Part shown: one piece after another, positions 33,310 through 43,918 of the stretch
Position numbering within the stretch: the first letter of the stretch is position 1
Layout of the letters: each line of letters opens with the position of its first letter
Source of the DNA: JACCZX01 sp963824935
GTDB lineage: Bacteria > Pseudomonadota > Gammaproteobacteria > Burkholderiales > Burkholderiaceae_F
Reading direction: 5' to 3'
DNA length: 64,000 nucleotides
Assembly (NCBI GenBank): GCA_963824935.1
Contig: CAWGRF010000020.1
Location: forward strand, 26,110 to 90,109
Translations under genes and position numbers: made by a program
The notes under the pieces: generated by a model
Databases searched by the model: none
What the model was told of the DNA's origin: nothing
The model's input: the letters and a program-made list of their open reading frames with translations, nothing else

Positions 33310-36224
33310 TTACCGACCACCTCGGCCGGTTTCTTCCTGGCCTGTGCCAGCAGATCCAGCTGCGTGGCGTTAAACGCCGAGTATTTGCGCTGCCAGCTGG
33401 AAGGCTGTGCTACGGGCACGACCTGCACTGCAGTGACCTTGTACTCGGGACAGTTGGTGGCCCAATCGGAGCTGTCGGTGGTGATCACGTTGGCACCCGA
33501 CTCTGGGAAGTGGAACGTCGTGTAGACCACGCCGGGCTGCATGTTTTCGCTCAATACCGCGCGCAGTACCGTCTGTCCCGCGCGGCTTTCGACACCGACC
33601 CAATCGCCGTTCTTGATGCCGCGATCCTGCGCATCGTGCGGATGGATCTCGAGCCGATCCTCGTCGTGCCACCGGTTGTTTTCGGTGCGGCGCGTCTGCG
33701 CCCCGACGTTGTACTGCGACAGGATGCGGCCGGTCGTCAGCAACAGCGGGTATTTGCGCGTCACCTTCTCGTCGCTCGGCACGTACTGCGTGATGATGAA
33801 CTTGCCTTTGCCGCGCACGAACTTGCCGACGTGCATGATCGGCGTGCCGGCCTCTTCGGTGTTTTCGTTGCACGGCCACTGCACGCTGCCCAGGCGATCG
33901 ATCTTCTCGAAGCTGACGCCGCGGAAAGTCGGTGTCAGCTCGGCGATCTCGTCCATGATCTGCTCTGGGTGGGTGTAGTGCATCGGATAGCCGAGTGCAT
34001 TCGACAGCTTGACTGTCGCTTCCCAATCGCCGAGTCCCGACATCGGTTCCATCACCTTGCGCACGCGCGAGATGCGCCGCTCGGCATTGGTGAACGTGCC
34101 GTCCTTCTCGAGGAACGACGAACCCGGGAAGAAGATATGCGCGTACTTCGCCGTCTCGTTCAAAAAGATGTCCTGCACGACCACGCATTCCATCGCCATT
34201 AACGCATTTGCCACATGTTGCGTGTTCGGGTCGGACTGCACGATGTCTTCGCCCTGGCAGTAAAGGCCCTTGAAGCTGCCGTCCTGCGCGGCGTCGAACA
34301 TGTTCGGAATGCGCAAGCCCGGCTCCGGATTCAAGGTCACGCCCCAGTGCGCATCAAACGTGCTGCGCACCGTGCTGTCCGAGATATGCCGATAGCCCGG
34401 CAGCTCGTGCGGGAACGAACCCATGTCGCACGAACCCTGCACGTTGTTCTGGCCGCGTAGCGGATTGACGCCGACGCCTTCGCGGCCGACGTTGCCGGTC
34501 GCCATCGCGAGGTTGGCGATACCCATCACCATCGTCGAGCCTTGCGCGTGCTCGGTCACGCCGAGGCCGTAATAGATCGCGCTGTTGGGTCGGCGCTCGC
34601 CGAGTTTTCCTTCGGCGTTGCCGGTCGCGTACAGACGCGCCGCGCTGCGCACGACCGCGGCGCTGACGCCGGTCACTGCTTCGAACGCTTCGGGCGAGTT
34701 CTCCGGCCGCGCGACGAACTCTTTCCACTGCTGGAAGCTCTTGTCGTCGCAGCGCTCGCCGATGTAATCGTCCGCGAGCAGACCTTCCGTGACGACCACG
34801 TGTGCCAGCGCGGTGATGATCGCGACGTTGGTGCCGGGCTTCAGCGGCAGGTGGAAATCCGCCTTCACGTGCGGCGAATCGACCAGGTCGATCTTGCGCG
34901 GATCGACGATGATCAGCTTGGCGCCCTGGCGCAGACGCCTGCGCATGCGCGATGCGAACACCGGATGCGCATCGGTCGGGTTCGCACCGATGATCATGAT
35001 CACGTCGGACTTCTCGACCGACTTGAAAGTCTGCGTGCCCGCCGACGTGCCGAACGTTTGCCCGAGGCCGTAGCCGGTGGGCGAGTGGCATACACGTGCG
35101 CAGGTATCGACGTTGTTGTTGCCGAACGCGGCGCGCACGAGTTTCTGCACCAGATAGGTTTCTTCGTTGGTGCAGCGTGACGACGTGATGCCACCGATCG
35201 AATCTATGCCGTACGTCGCTTGCAGACGCTTGAACTCAGCCGCGGCGTAGTTGATCGCTTCGTCCCAGCTGACTTCCTGCCACGGATCGCTGATCTTCTT
35301 GCGCAGCATCGGCTTCGTGATGCGGTCCTTGTGCGTCGCATAGCCCCACGCAAAACGGCCTTTGACGCACGAGTGACCTTCGTTGGCCTTGCCGTCCTTC
35401 CAAGGCACCATGTTGACGACCTGATCACCCTTCATCTCCGCCCTGAATCCACAGCCGACGCCGCAATAAGCGCAAGTCGTGATCACGCTGCGCGTGGGCA
35501 GTCCGAGCGAGATCAGACTTTTTTCCTGCAACGAACCGGTCGGGCAGGCCTGCACGCATGCGCCGCAGCTGACGCATTCACTGTCCATGAACGGCTGATC
35601 CTGTCCGGCCGCGATGCGCGATTCAAAGCCGCGCCCGCTGACCGTCAACGCAAACGTTCCCTGCGTTTCTTCGCACGCGCGCACGCAGCGATAACACACG
35701 ATGCACTTCGCCGGGTCGTAGGCGAAGTACGGATTGGATTCGTCGACCGTGTCGTTCAGGTGATGCGCGCCGCCGTACTGACCTCCGACGCCGTATCGAA
35801 TCTCGGTTAGCCCTGTCGCGATCGCCATTTGCTGCAGCTCGCAGTCGCCGCGCGCAGGACTGCACGCCTGACAGTCGACCGGATGGTCGGACATGTAAAG
35901 CTCTATCACGCCGCGGCGCAGCTGCTGCAGCCTATCGCTTTGCGTGTGCACCTTCATGCCGGCTTCAGCCGGCGTCGTGCACGACGCCGGATAGCCCTTG
36001 CGGCCTTCGATCTCGATCAGGCACAGCCGGCACGAGCCAAACGCTTGCAGGCTGTCGGTCGCACATAGCTTCGGCACACTGATGCCCGCCTCGGCGGCAG
36101 CGCGCATCAGCGACGTGCCTTTCGGCACGGTGACAGCGACGCCGTCGATCTCCAGCGTCACGCTCTCAGCCGAAATGCGGGCTGGCGTGCCGTAGTCGAT
36201 CTCTCGTCTCAGTTCTGTGAACAT
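33306..36224 (-). CDS. fdsA: NAD-dependent formate dehydrogenase, molybdenum catalytic subunit
   Basis: This intact 972-residue protein has a NuoG-like N-terminus with a 2Fe-2S site (Cys54, 65, 68, 82), H-P-V-D-C-x2-C-x6-C (114-128), and two 4Fe-4S motifs (CIVCYRCVRAC and CVSCGACVQACP). The bis-MGD domain follows, opening with CAYCGVGCGF. The active-site residue is Cys (SSRCTNEETY, about residue 350), not selenocysteine. It oxidises formate to CO2 and passes electrons through its clusters to FdsB. Confidence 0.95.
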   Translation of the reverse strand: MFTELRREIDYGTPARISAESVTLEIDGVAVTVPKGTSLMRAAAEAGISVPKLCATDSLQAFGSCRLCLIEIEGRKGYPASCTTPAEAGMKVHTQSDRLQQLRRGVIELYMSDHPVDCQACSPARGDCELQQMAIATGLTEIRYGVGGQYGGAHHLNDTVDESNPYFAYDPAKCIVCYRCVRACEETQGTFALTVSGRGFESRIAAGQDQPFMDSECVSCGACVQACPTGSLQEKSLISLGLPTRSVITTCAYCGVGCGFRAEMKGDQVVNMVPWKDGKANEGHSCVKGRFAWGYATHKDRITKPMLRKKISDPWQEVSWDEAINYAAAEFKRLQATYGIDSIGGITSSRCTNEETYLVQKLVRAAFGNNNVDTCARVCHSPTGYGLGQTFGTSAGTQTFKSVEKSDVIMIIGANPTDAHPVFASRMRRRLRQGAKLIIVDPRKIDLVDSPHVKADFHLPLKPGTNVAIITALAHVVVTEGLLADDYIGERCDDKSFQQWKEFVARPENSPEAFEAVTGVSAAVVRSAARLYATGNAEGKLGERRPNSAIYYGLGVTEHAQGSTMVMGIANLAMATGNVGREGVGVNPLRGQNNVQGSCDMGSFPHELPGYRHISDSTVRSTFDAHWGVTLNPEPGLRIPNMFDAAQDGSFKGLYCQGEDIVQSDPNTQHVANALMAMECVVVQDIFLNETAKYAHIFFPGSSFLEKDGTFTNAERRISRVRKVMEPMSGLGDWEATVKLSNALGYPMHYTHPEQIMDEIAELTPTFRGVSFEKIDRLGSVQWPCNENTEEAGTPIMHVGKFVRGKGKFIITQYVPSDEKVTRKYPLLLTTGRILSQYNVGAQTRRTENNRWHDEDRLEIHPHDAQDRGIKNGDWVGVESRAGQTVLRAVLSENMQPGVVYTTFHFPESGANVITTDSSDWATNCPEYKVTAVQVVPVAQPSSWQRKYSAFNATQLDLLAQARKKPAEVVGN

Positions 36225-36236
36225 GCTGTTTCTCCT

Positions 36237-37796
36237 TCAGCCCGCTGACCGGCTGGGTGCGGTGATGCCGAAGTCTGCGGGGTAATGATTCAGCGCCGAC
36301 AGCACAGGCAGGGGCGTCATGGTGCCCATCGCGCACAGGCTGCCGTTCACCATGGTATCGCACAGATCTCGCAACAGGATCACCTGCTGCGCCCTGTTTT
36401 GATTAGCAGAAATACGGTCAATAACCTCGACTCCCCGCGTCGAGCCGATGCGGCAGGGCGTGCACTTGCCGCACGACTCGATCGCGCAGAATTCCATCGC
36501 GTAGCGCGCCAGCTTGGCCATATCCGCCGTGTCGTCGTGCACCACAATGCCGCCGTGTCCCACCACCGCACCGGCGGCTGCATATGCCTCGTAGTCGAGC
36601 GGCATATCCCATTGCGACTCGGGCAGGTAGGTGCCGAGCGGACCGCCCACCTGCACCGCCTTGATCGGCCGGCCGGAGCGGCTGCCGCCGCCGAAGTCAT
36701 ATAGCAACTCGCGCAACGTGATTCCAAAAGCCTTCTCGACCAGGCCGCCGTACTTGATATTGCCCGCGAGCTGGAACGGAAGCGTCCCCTGCGAGCGGCC
36801 CATACCGTAGTCGCGATAGAACTGAGCACCGCGCGCCAGGATCAGCGGCACGCTGGCGAACGTGATGACGTTGTTGATGACCGTGGGCTGACCGAACAGG
36901 CCTTCAATCGCTGGCAGCGGCGGCTTGGCCCGCACGATGCCGCGCTTGCCCTCGATGCTGTCGAGCATCGCGGTCTCTTCGCCACACACGTACGAACCGG
37001 CTGCCTTGCGCACGTGCAGGTAAAACGCGCGGCCCGAGCCGCAGACGCTGTTCCCCAGATAGCCGGCGGCCATGGCGCGCGCGACGGCTTCGTTCATCAC
37101 CGCCACCGAGTGTGGGTACTCCGAGCGTATGTACACATAACCTTCTGTCGCCCCTACTGCGAGGCCGGCAATCGTCATGCCCTCGATCAGCATGTACGGA
37201 TCGCCTTCCATCGTCATGCGATCGGAAAAAGTGCCCGAGTCGCCCTCATCGGCGTTGCACACGACGTATTTCTGAGCCGCCTCGGTTTTAAACACGGTTT
37301 GCCACTTAATGCCGGCGGGAAACGCCGCGCCGCCGCGGCCGCGCAAGCCTGACTGCGTGATCTCCTGAACGATCGCAGCCCCGTCAAGGGTTAGTGCGCG
37401 TTTCAGTCCGGCCCAGCCTTCGTGCGCTTCGTAGTCGATCAGCGACAACGGGTCGGTGATGCCCATACGCGCAAACGTCAGCCGCTCCTGGCGGGCGAGA
37501 TAAGGAATCGCATCGATCGGTCCCTGGCAAAGCGGGTGCGCGCCGCCCTCGAGCAGCCCGGAATCGAACAACGCAGGCACATCGTGGGGCGTCACCGGCC
37601 CGTACCCGATACGGCCAGCAGGCGTGTCTACTTCTACGAGTGGCTCGAGCCAGAACAAGCCGCGCGAACTGTTGCGCACCAACTGCACTGCCAGACCACG
37701 GCGGGTGACCTCGCTGTGCAGCGCTGAGGCAACTTCGTCGGCGCCGACGGCCAACGCAGCCGAGTCACGCGGCACATAGATCTTCGCGGAACTCAT
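36237..37796 (-). CDS. fdsB: NAD-dependent formate dehydrogenase, flavin/NADH subunit
   Basis: The 519-residue protein from ATG 37796 is NuoF-like. It has an N-terminal thioredoxin-like part, the FMN/NADH region GLRGRGGAAFPAGIKW, VCNADEGDSGTFSDR, AGSYVCGEETAMLDSIEG and the 4Fe-4S motif SCGKCTPCRIGSTRG. It transfers electrons from FdsA to NAD. The start overlaps the fdsG stop by 4 bp, which fixes it despite a longer open frame upstream. Confidence 0.94.
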   Translation of the reverse strand: MSSAKIYVPRDSAALAVGADEVASALHSEVTRRGLAVQLVRNSSRGLFWLEPLVEVDTPAGRIGYGPVTPHDVPALFDSGLLEGGAHPLCQGPIDAIPYLARQERLTFARMGITDPLSLIDYEAHEGWAGLKRALTLDGAAIVQEITQSGLRGRGGAAFPAGIKWQTVFKTEAAQKYVVCNADEGDSGTFSDRMTMEGDPYMLIEGMTIAGLAVGATEGYVYIRSEYPHSVAVMNEAVARAMAAGYLGNSVCGSGRAFYLHVRKAAGSYVCGEETAMLDSIEGKRGIVRAKPPLPAIEGLFGQPTVINNVITFASVPLILARGAQFYRDYGMGRSQGTLPFQLAGNIKYGGLVEKAFGITLRELLYDFGGGSRSGRPIKAVQVGGPLGTYLPESQWDMPLDYEAYAAAGAVVGHGGIVVHDDTADMAKLARYAMEFCAIESCGKCTPCRIGSTRGVEVIDRISANQNRAQQVILLRDLCDTMVNGSLCAMGTMTPLPVLSALNHYPADFGITAPSRSAG

Positions 37797-38284
37797 ACGG
37801 GTGCTCCGAGCGAAGCGACGACGCGATCGAACTTCTCTGGCGTCATGCGCGCGTGCAGTTTCTCTCCCACCATGATCGCCGGCGACAACGCGCACATCCC
37901 CAGGCAATACACCGGCTCCAGCGTGTAAGCGCCGTCGGCACGCGTGTGATGAGACGCACAGCCGAGCACCTTTTCGGCGTGCGCCATCAGCTCGTTTGCC
38001 CCAACAGCCTGACACGATTCGGCGCGGCACACTTGCACGACGACGCGGCCCGCAGGCTCGCTTCGAAAATGGTGGTAGTACTTGATAACGCCGTGTACTT
38101 CGGCGCGCGAGAGATTTAGTCCCTTCGCAATGATGGGTACCGCCTCAGGGGGGATGTATCCCAGCGCATCCTGCACGTCGTGCAGGATCGGCAGCAGCGC
38201 CCCTGGCTCGTCGGCGTGACGCGCCAGCGCGTCACGCACGATGGACCGCAGATCGGACGGAAAAAGCGAACCAGTATCACTCAT
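37793..38284 (-). CDS. fdsG: NAD-dependent formate dehydrogenase, gamma 2Fe-2S subunit
   Basis: The 163-residue product (MSDTGSLFPSDLRSIVRDAL) is NuoE-like, with LLPILHDVQDALGYIPPEAV, GVIKYYHHFR, and the thioredoxin-fold 2Fe-2S ligands CRAESCQ and CLGMCALSP. It is the first gene of the operon fdsG-fdsB-fdsA-fdhD-fdsD. ATG 38284 is preferred over a further upstream in-frame ATG because the conserved sequence begins there. Confidence 0.92.
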   Translation of the reverse strand: MSDTGSLFPSDLRSIVRDALARHADEPGALLPILHDVQDALGYIPPEAVPIIAKGLNLSRAEVHGVIKYYHHFRSEPAGRVVVQVCRAESCQAVGANELMAHAEKVLGCASHHTRADGAYTLEPVYCLGMCALSPAIMVGEKLHARMTPEKFDRVVASLGAPV

Positions 38285-38353
38285 CGAAAGCTGCCGTAGC
38301 AGAACGGCGCGTTGCAGCGCAAGCAACGAAGGGTCCGGGGTCGGAGCCCGTCA

Positions 38354-38366
38354 GTTGTTTAACAAC
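38354..38366. promoter_or_regulatory. Palindrome upstream of the fds operon
   Basis: GTTGTT-T-AACAAC is a perfect 13-bp inverted repeat in the 156-bp gap ahead of fdsG, 70 bp before its start. It is AT-rich against a GC-rich background and suits a regulator site. No fds-type LysR gene is in the window, so the cognate protein is unknown. Confidence 0.4.
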
Positions 38367-38440
38367 GCAGATCGCCATTTGTTCCCTTCGTGGACGCCGT
38401 TCAGCAGACGCTGCCACCGTCATCTGCCGAGCGAGTCGTC

Positions 38441-40604
38441 CTATCGAGAGGGCGCCTCGCTCGGTGCCATCTTCGGCATCAAACCTGCTCCACGCGCCCA
38501 CCGGTACTTCGCGCCCAGCACTGCCACGGGCATTTCGGTCGAATACGGATACGCGGGTACGCCGTGATCGAACAGGTACTCGGCGGCTTCCTCGACCTCG
38601 ACGTCTCCGGCGAGCGAAGCGACGATCGGCTTGGAGATGCCTTTGGCCTTCATCTCTTCGACGACTTCTGCCACCAGCTTGGCGAACACCATCGGCGGCG
38701 TGATGATCGTGTGCCAGTAGCCGAGCACAAGCGAGTGAATGCGCGGATCTTCGAGGCCGAGCCGGATCGTGTTCTGATAGGTCTTCGGCGGCTCGCCGCC
38801 GGTAATGTCGACCGGGTTGCCCGCAGCGCCGAACGGCGGGATGAATTTACGGAACGCGGTGTCAAGGTCGGGCGGCATCGCCATCAGCGACAGGCCGTTG
38901 TCGACGCAGGCATCCGATAGCAGCACGCCGGAGCCGCCTGCGCCGGTGATGATGATCACGTTTTCACCCTTCGGTGTCGGCAGCACCGGAAGCGCGCGTG
39001 CGAATTCAAGCAGGTCGCGCAAGCTGCGCGCGCGGATGACGCCCGACTGCTTCAACACGTCTTCGTAAATTTTGTCGTTGCCAGCGAGCGCACCGGTATG
39101 CGAACTCGCTGCGCGCGCGCCCAGGCTGGTGCGGCCGGCCTTGAGCATCACGACGGGCTTCTTCTTCGACACGCGCTTCGCAACTTCGGCAAACGCGCGG
39201 CCGTCTTTCAGGTCTTCGCAATGCTGCGCGATGATCGTCGTGTTGTCGTCCTGCTCGAAGAACGTCAGCAGATCGTCCTCGTCGATATCGGACTTGTTGC
39301 CGAGACCGACGATCGCCGACACGCCCATCTTGGCGGAGCGCGAGAAGCCGATGATCGCCATGCCGATACCGCCCGACTGCGACGACAGCGCGGCATGGCC
39401 CTTGACGTCGTACGCAGTGCAGAACGTGGCGCACAGATTCTTCCACGTGTAGTAGAAGCCGTAGATATTCGGGCCCATCAGCCGTACGCCGTATTTGCGT
39501 CCGATCTGCTGAATCTCCTTTTGCCCCTCGACGTTTCCCGTCTCGGCAAAGCCGGACGGAATCAGCACCGCGCCCGGAATTTTCTTCTCGCCGCATTCGA
39601 CCAGCGCGGCGGCGACGAACTTGGCGGGAATCGCAAACACGGCGACGTCGATGTCACCAGGAACGTCTTTGACGCTCTTGTACGCCTTCATTCCCATGAT
39701 CTCGTCGGCGGACGGATTGATCGGGTAGATCTTTCCCTTGTAGCCGCCGTTGATCAGGTTCTTCATCACCGAGTTGCCGATCTTGCCGGTCTCGCCCGAC
39801 GCACCGATCACCGCGACCGCATCGGGTTTCATGATGCGATTCATGTCGCGCACGATGTCTTCGTGCTTCGGGCGGTAGCGCGCCTCGGGCGGGTTCCAGT
39901 CGACGACGATGCGCACGTCGGCGGCAGTGGCGCCGCTCTTGGTCGCGAACACCGGATTCAGATCCATCTCGGAGATTTCAGGAAAGTCGGTGATCAGTTG
40001 TGAGACGTTCTGAATCAGCGCTCGCAAGCGAGTTGCGGTCCACCGCAGCGGCACCGCGCACACCCTTCAGCACTTCCGCCGCGGCGATGCCATCGAGCAT
40101 CGACAACGCGTCCTCGCGCGTCGCAGGCGCCAGACGGAACGTGATGTCCTTCAACACCTCGACCAGAATGCCGCCAAGGCCAAACGCGACGAGCTTGCCG
40201 AAGGACGGATCGGTGACGGCACCGATGATGACCTCCTGTCCGCCGGACAACATCTGCTGCACCTGAACGCCGAGCAGCTCCGCCTTCGGATCGTACTTCT
40301 TGGCGTTGTCCATGATCGTGGTGTAGCCGCGCTCGACGTCTTCCTTCGTCTTGACGCCGACCAGAACGCCGCCGGCCTCGGTCTTGTGCAGAATCGTCGG
40401 TGACACGATCTTCAGCACGACCGGAAAGCCCATTGCCGAAGCAAGCTTCGCCGCTTCGGCGGCCGACGTTGCGACACCTTCCTTCGGAACGGTAATTCCG
40501 TACGCATCGCACACCAGCTTGCCTTCGGGCGCGGTGAGCGATGTGCGCCCTTCGGCCTTGACCTTGTCGAGAATCTTCCGAACCGCAGTCTTGTCAATTG
40601 CCAT
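38441..40604 (-). CDS. ADP-forming acyl-CoA ligase (fused ATP-grasp and CoA-binding), frameshifted
   Basis: The N-terminal half from ATG 40604 is an ATP-grasp domain (VCDAYGITVPKEGVATSAAEA, FPVVLKIVSPTILHKTEAGGV, FGLGGILVEVLKDITFRLAP). After a break near 40015, the CoA-binding and ligase domains follow (SEMDLNPVFA, DAVAVIGASGETGKIGNSVMKNLINGGYKG, ALSSQSGGIGMAIIGFS, KAGRTSLGARAASSHTGALAG). In total it has about 720 residues, like COG1042 NDP-forming acyl-CoA synthetases. Directly behind frc and oxc, it may activate oxalate or formate, or recover ATP from formyl-CoA. That is inference. Confidence 0.85.
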
Positions 40605-40621
40605 TTGTTGTTTCCTCTTGC

Positions 40622-41907
40622 CTATGCGCGCAGCGGGTGATACTCACTCGCCTTTTTCGGCGCGTCCTTGCTGAAAGCTCCTGCTTCACGCATTGCTTCA
40701 ATCTGCGCATCGGGAAGACTCGAGCACTTCACGCAGGATCTCGTCGGTGTGCTCACCCAACAGCGGCGAGCGCTCGATCTTCGCCGGAGAATCGGAAAGC
40801 TTGATCGGCATGCCGACGTTGTGCCATTTGCCGCGCTGCGGATGATCGAGCTCGACATACATCTCGCGCAGCCGGACATGCTCGTCCTCGGCCAGATCCT
40901 TCGTGCTCATCACTGGACCGCACGGCACGTCGAGCTCGTTCAGCACTGCCATTAGCTCGCGCTTGGTATAGCCCGCTGCAAACTCGTTCAGCAGCGCCCA
41001 CATCTGCGCCTGATTTTTGCGCCGGTCGGCGATCGCAGCGAAGCGCGCGATCATTGACCAGCGCGTCACCGCCGACGCGCTTCGCCAATGCATTCCACAC
41101 GGCTTCCTGCACCACGACGTAGATGTAGTCGGTGGGCCCGCCCGGCTTGCACTTCAGCACGTTGCCGAGTTGGCCGCCGCCCGAATCGTTGCCAGCGCGT
41201 GGCGTCGCATCCAATCCCTCGGTGGGCTGGCTGTACTCGGTCAATGGTCCGCGCGTCAGTCGTTGATGGTCGCGCCATTTGACGCGACAGAGGTTCATCA
41301 CGCCGTCCATCATCGCCACTTCGACGTACTGCCCAAGGCCGGTCACGTTGCGCTGGTGCAGAGCGGCGAGGATGCCGATGACCAGATGCAGTCCGGTGCC
41401 CGAATCGCCGATCTGCGCGCCGGCCACACACGGTGGACCGTCCGGCAGTCCGGTCGTGCTCATCCCGCCGCCCATCGCCTGCGCGACGTTCTCGTACGCC
41501 TTGAAGTCCGCGTACGGACCGCTCGAGCCGAAACCCTTGATCGACGCCATCACGATGCGCGGGTTGATCTGGTGCACCGTCTCCCATGTGAAGCCCAATC
41601 GGTCGAGCACGCCGGGGCCGAAGTTCTCCATCACGACGTCGCACTTCTTCAGCAACTCGATGAAGACTTCCTTGCCCATCGCGTTCTTCATGTTGACGGT
41701 GATCGAACGCTTGTTGCAGTTCAGCATCGTGAAATACAGGCTGTCGGCATTCGGCACATCGCGCAGCTGACCGCGTGTGGCATCGCCGGTCGGCGGCTCG
41801 AACTTGATCACATCTGCACCGAGCCACGCCATCAGCTGCGATGCCGTAGGCCCGGCCTGGACGTGCGTCATGTCCAGAATGCGAAAGCCCGAGAGTGCCT
41901 TGTCCAT
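40622..41907 (-). CDS. frc: Formyl-CoA:oxalate CoA-transferase, two frame breaks
   Basis: The N-terminal frame reads MDKALSGFRILDMTHVQAGP, then QLMAWLGADVIKFEPP and GAQIGDSGTGLHLVIGIL with the catalytic Asp168. An extra base near 41053 and another near 40724 shift the frame, after which RFAAIADRRKNQAQMWALL, MPIKLSDSPAKIERSPLLGEHTDEIL and LPDAQIEAMREAGAF finish the protein at 40622. The reconstructed length, about 428 residues, equals that of known Frc enzymes. It moves CoA from formyl-CoA to oxalate, supplying oxalyl-CoA to the decarboxylase 58 bp upstream. Confidence 0.9.
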
Positions 41908-41965
41908 TACGTTTCCCTATGTGCATTGCTGTCGTTGCGAAAGCGCTACTTCGAGTCAGATGCCG

Positions 41966-43756
41966 TCACGCCTTCTTCTTCGCGGCGGGATTGAGACTGG
42001 TGATGCGACCGCTTTCGGTGCCGCCCCCCTCGTCGATCACCGCGTTGATGAGCGTGGGCTTGCGCGAGCGTATCGCCTCTTCCATCGCGCGCCGCAACTC
42101 GTCGGGCGTCTTGACGTGCGCACCGACGCCGCCGAAGGCCTCCATCAGCTTTTCGTAGCGCGCGTCCTTGACGAACACGAGCGGCGACGGATCCGCACCG
42201 CCGGTCGGATTGATCTCGTCGCCGCGGTACACGCCGTTGTTGTTCATGATCACCACGCATACCGGCAGGTTGTAGCGGCAGATCGTCTCGGTCTCCATGC
42301 CGGAGAACCCGAACGCGCTGTCGCCCTCGACGGCGATCACCTGCTGCCCCGTGACGACGGCGGCAGCGACGCAGTAGCCCATGCCGATGCCCATGATGCC
42401 CCAGGTGCCGACGTCGATCCGCTTGCGCGGCTTGTACATGTCGACGATGCTGCGCGTGAAGTCGAGCGCGTTCGCGCCCTCGTTGACGAGGATCGCGTCG
42501 GGGTTTGCCTTCACGATGTCGCGCACGACGTTGAGCGCGCTCTGGAAGCTCATCGGCGACGGGTTCTTCGCTAGCGTCTCGGCCATCTTCGCGACGTTCT
42601 TGGTCTTGCGCTCCGTGATCGCGCCGATCCACTCGGCCGGCGGCTTCGGCCAGTGCGCGTCGATGCCCGCGAGCAGCGCCTTGACGCACGAGCCGATGTC
42701 GCCGACGACCGGCGCGTCGATGCGCACGTTGCTGTCGGCTTCCTGCGGCGAGATGTCGACCTGGACGAACTTCTGGCCGCCCCACGACTTCGACGTCGCG
42801 CCGCCCCACGTCTTGCCCTTGCCGTGTGAGAGCAGCCAGTTGAGGCGCGCGCCGATCAGCATCACGACGTCGGCCTCGGGCAGCACGTACGAGCGCGCGG
42901 CGGACGCCGATTGCTCGTGCGTGTCGGGCAAGAGGCCCTTCGCCATCGACATCGGCAGGTACGGGATGCCGGTCTTCTCGACGAGCGCCTTGATATCGGC
43001 GTCGGCCTGCGCGTACGCCGCGCCCTTGCCCAGGATGATCAGCGGTTTCTTTGCGGACTTCAAAAGGTCGAGCGCGCGCTTGACCGCGTCGGCCGCCGGG
43101 ATCTGGCGCGGCGCCGGGTCGACGACCTTGATCAGCGTGCTCGCGCCGGTCGCCGCGTCGATCGTCTGCGGGAACAGCTTCGCCGGCAGGTCGAGGTAGA
43201 CGCCGCCCGGACGCCCCGAGACGGCCGCGCGGATCGCGCGCGCGATGCCGACGCCGATGTCCTCGGCGTGCAGCACGCGGAACGCGGCCTTGGCGAGCGG
43301 CTTCGCGATCGCGAGCTGGTCCATCTCCTCGTAGTCACCCTGCTGCAAGTCCACGATCTCGCGTTCTGAGCTGCCGCTGATCAGAATCATCGGGAAGCAG
43401 TTGACCGTCGCGTGCGCGAGCGCGGTGAGGCCGTTGAGGAAGCCCGGCGCCGACACGGTCAGGCAGATGCCGGGCTTCTGCGTCAGGAAGCCCGCAATCG
43501 ACGCCGCGTAGCCGGCGTTCTGCTCGTGGCGGAAGCTAATCACGCGCAGGCCCGAGCGCTGCAGCTTGCGCGTGAGGTCGGTGATCGGGATGCCGGGCAG
43601 ACCGAAGATCGTATCGATGCCGTTGAGCTTGAGGGCATCGATGACCAGCTGAAAGCCGTCGATCTCCTGTGACTGGGCAGTGATCTCGCCACTGGCGATT
43701 TTCAGCGTGTCGTCGGCCGTCGTTGTCGGTGGTTTGGTTTCAATGACTGAAGACAT
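41966..43756 (-). CDS. oxc: Oxalyl-CoA decarboxylase
   Basis: This intact 596-residue ThDP enzyme starts its conserved part at GFQLVIDALKLNGIDTIFGLPGIPITDLTRKL. It has RHEQNAGYAASIAGFLTQKPG with the cofactor Glu, the central LIGARLNWLLSHGK segment, and the ThDP-binding block VEGDSAFGFSGMETETICRYN to MNNNGVYRGDE. The ISGSSEREIVDLQQGDYEEMDQL segment is typical of Oxc rather than acetolactate synthase. It converts oxalyl-CoA to formyl-CoA and CO2. Divergent from the Crp/Fnr-like gene, it shares a promoter region with a TTGAC-N4-GTCAA site. Confidence 0.94.
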   Translation of the reverse strand: MSSVIETKPPTTTADDTLKIASGEITAQSQEIDGFQLVIDALKLNGIDTIFGLPGIPITDLTRKLQRSGLRVISFRHEQNAGYAASIAGFLTQKPGICLTVSAPGFLNGLTALAHATVNCFPMILISGSSEREIVDLQQGDYEEMDQLAIAKPLAKAAFRVLHAEDIGVGIARAIRAAVSGRPGGVYLDLPAKLFPQTIDAATGASTLIKVVDPAPRQIPAADAVKRALDLLKSAKKPLIILGKGAAYAQADADIKALVEKTGIPYLPMSMAKGLLPDTHEQSASAARSYVLPEADVVMLIGARLNWLLSHGKGKTWGGATSKSWGGQKFVQVDISPQEADSNVRIDAPVVGDIGSCVKALLAGIDAHWPKPPAEWIGAITERKTKNVAKMAETLAKNPSPMSFQSALNVVRDIVKANPDAILVNEGANALDFTRSIVDMYKPRKRIDVGTWGIMGIGMGYCVAAAVVTGQQVIAVEGDSAFGFSGMETETICRYNLPVCVVIMNNNGVYRGDEINPTGGADPSPLVFVKDARYEKLMEAFGGVGAHVKTPDELRRAMEEAIRSRKPTLINAVIDEGGGTESGRITSLNPAAKKKA

Positions 43757-43918
43757 CGTTCGTCCCGTTAGTGGATATCTGGTTCGGCGCTATGCTGCAT
43801 CGCCTATGACGCAAACCTACTCGTCGGAGAGACGCTTCTGGTGCGGTGGCCGGCGACGCACCGCTCAGCGGAACGGATTGCGAAAATCCATCCTATAGTA
43901 TTGGGCGAAGCTGGGTCA

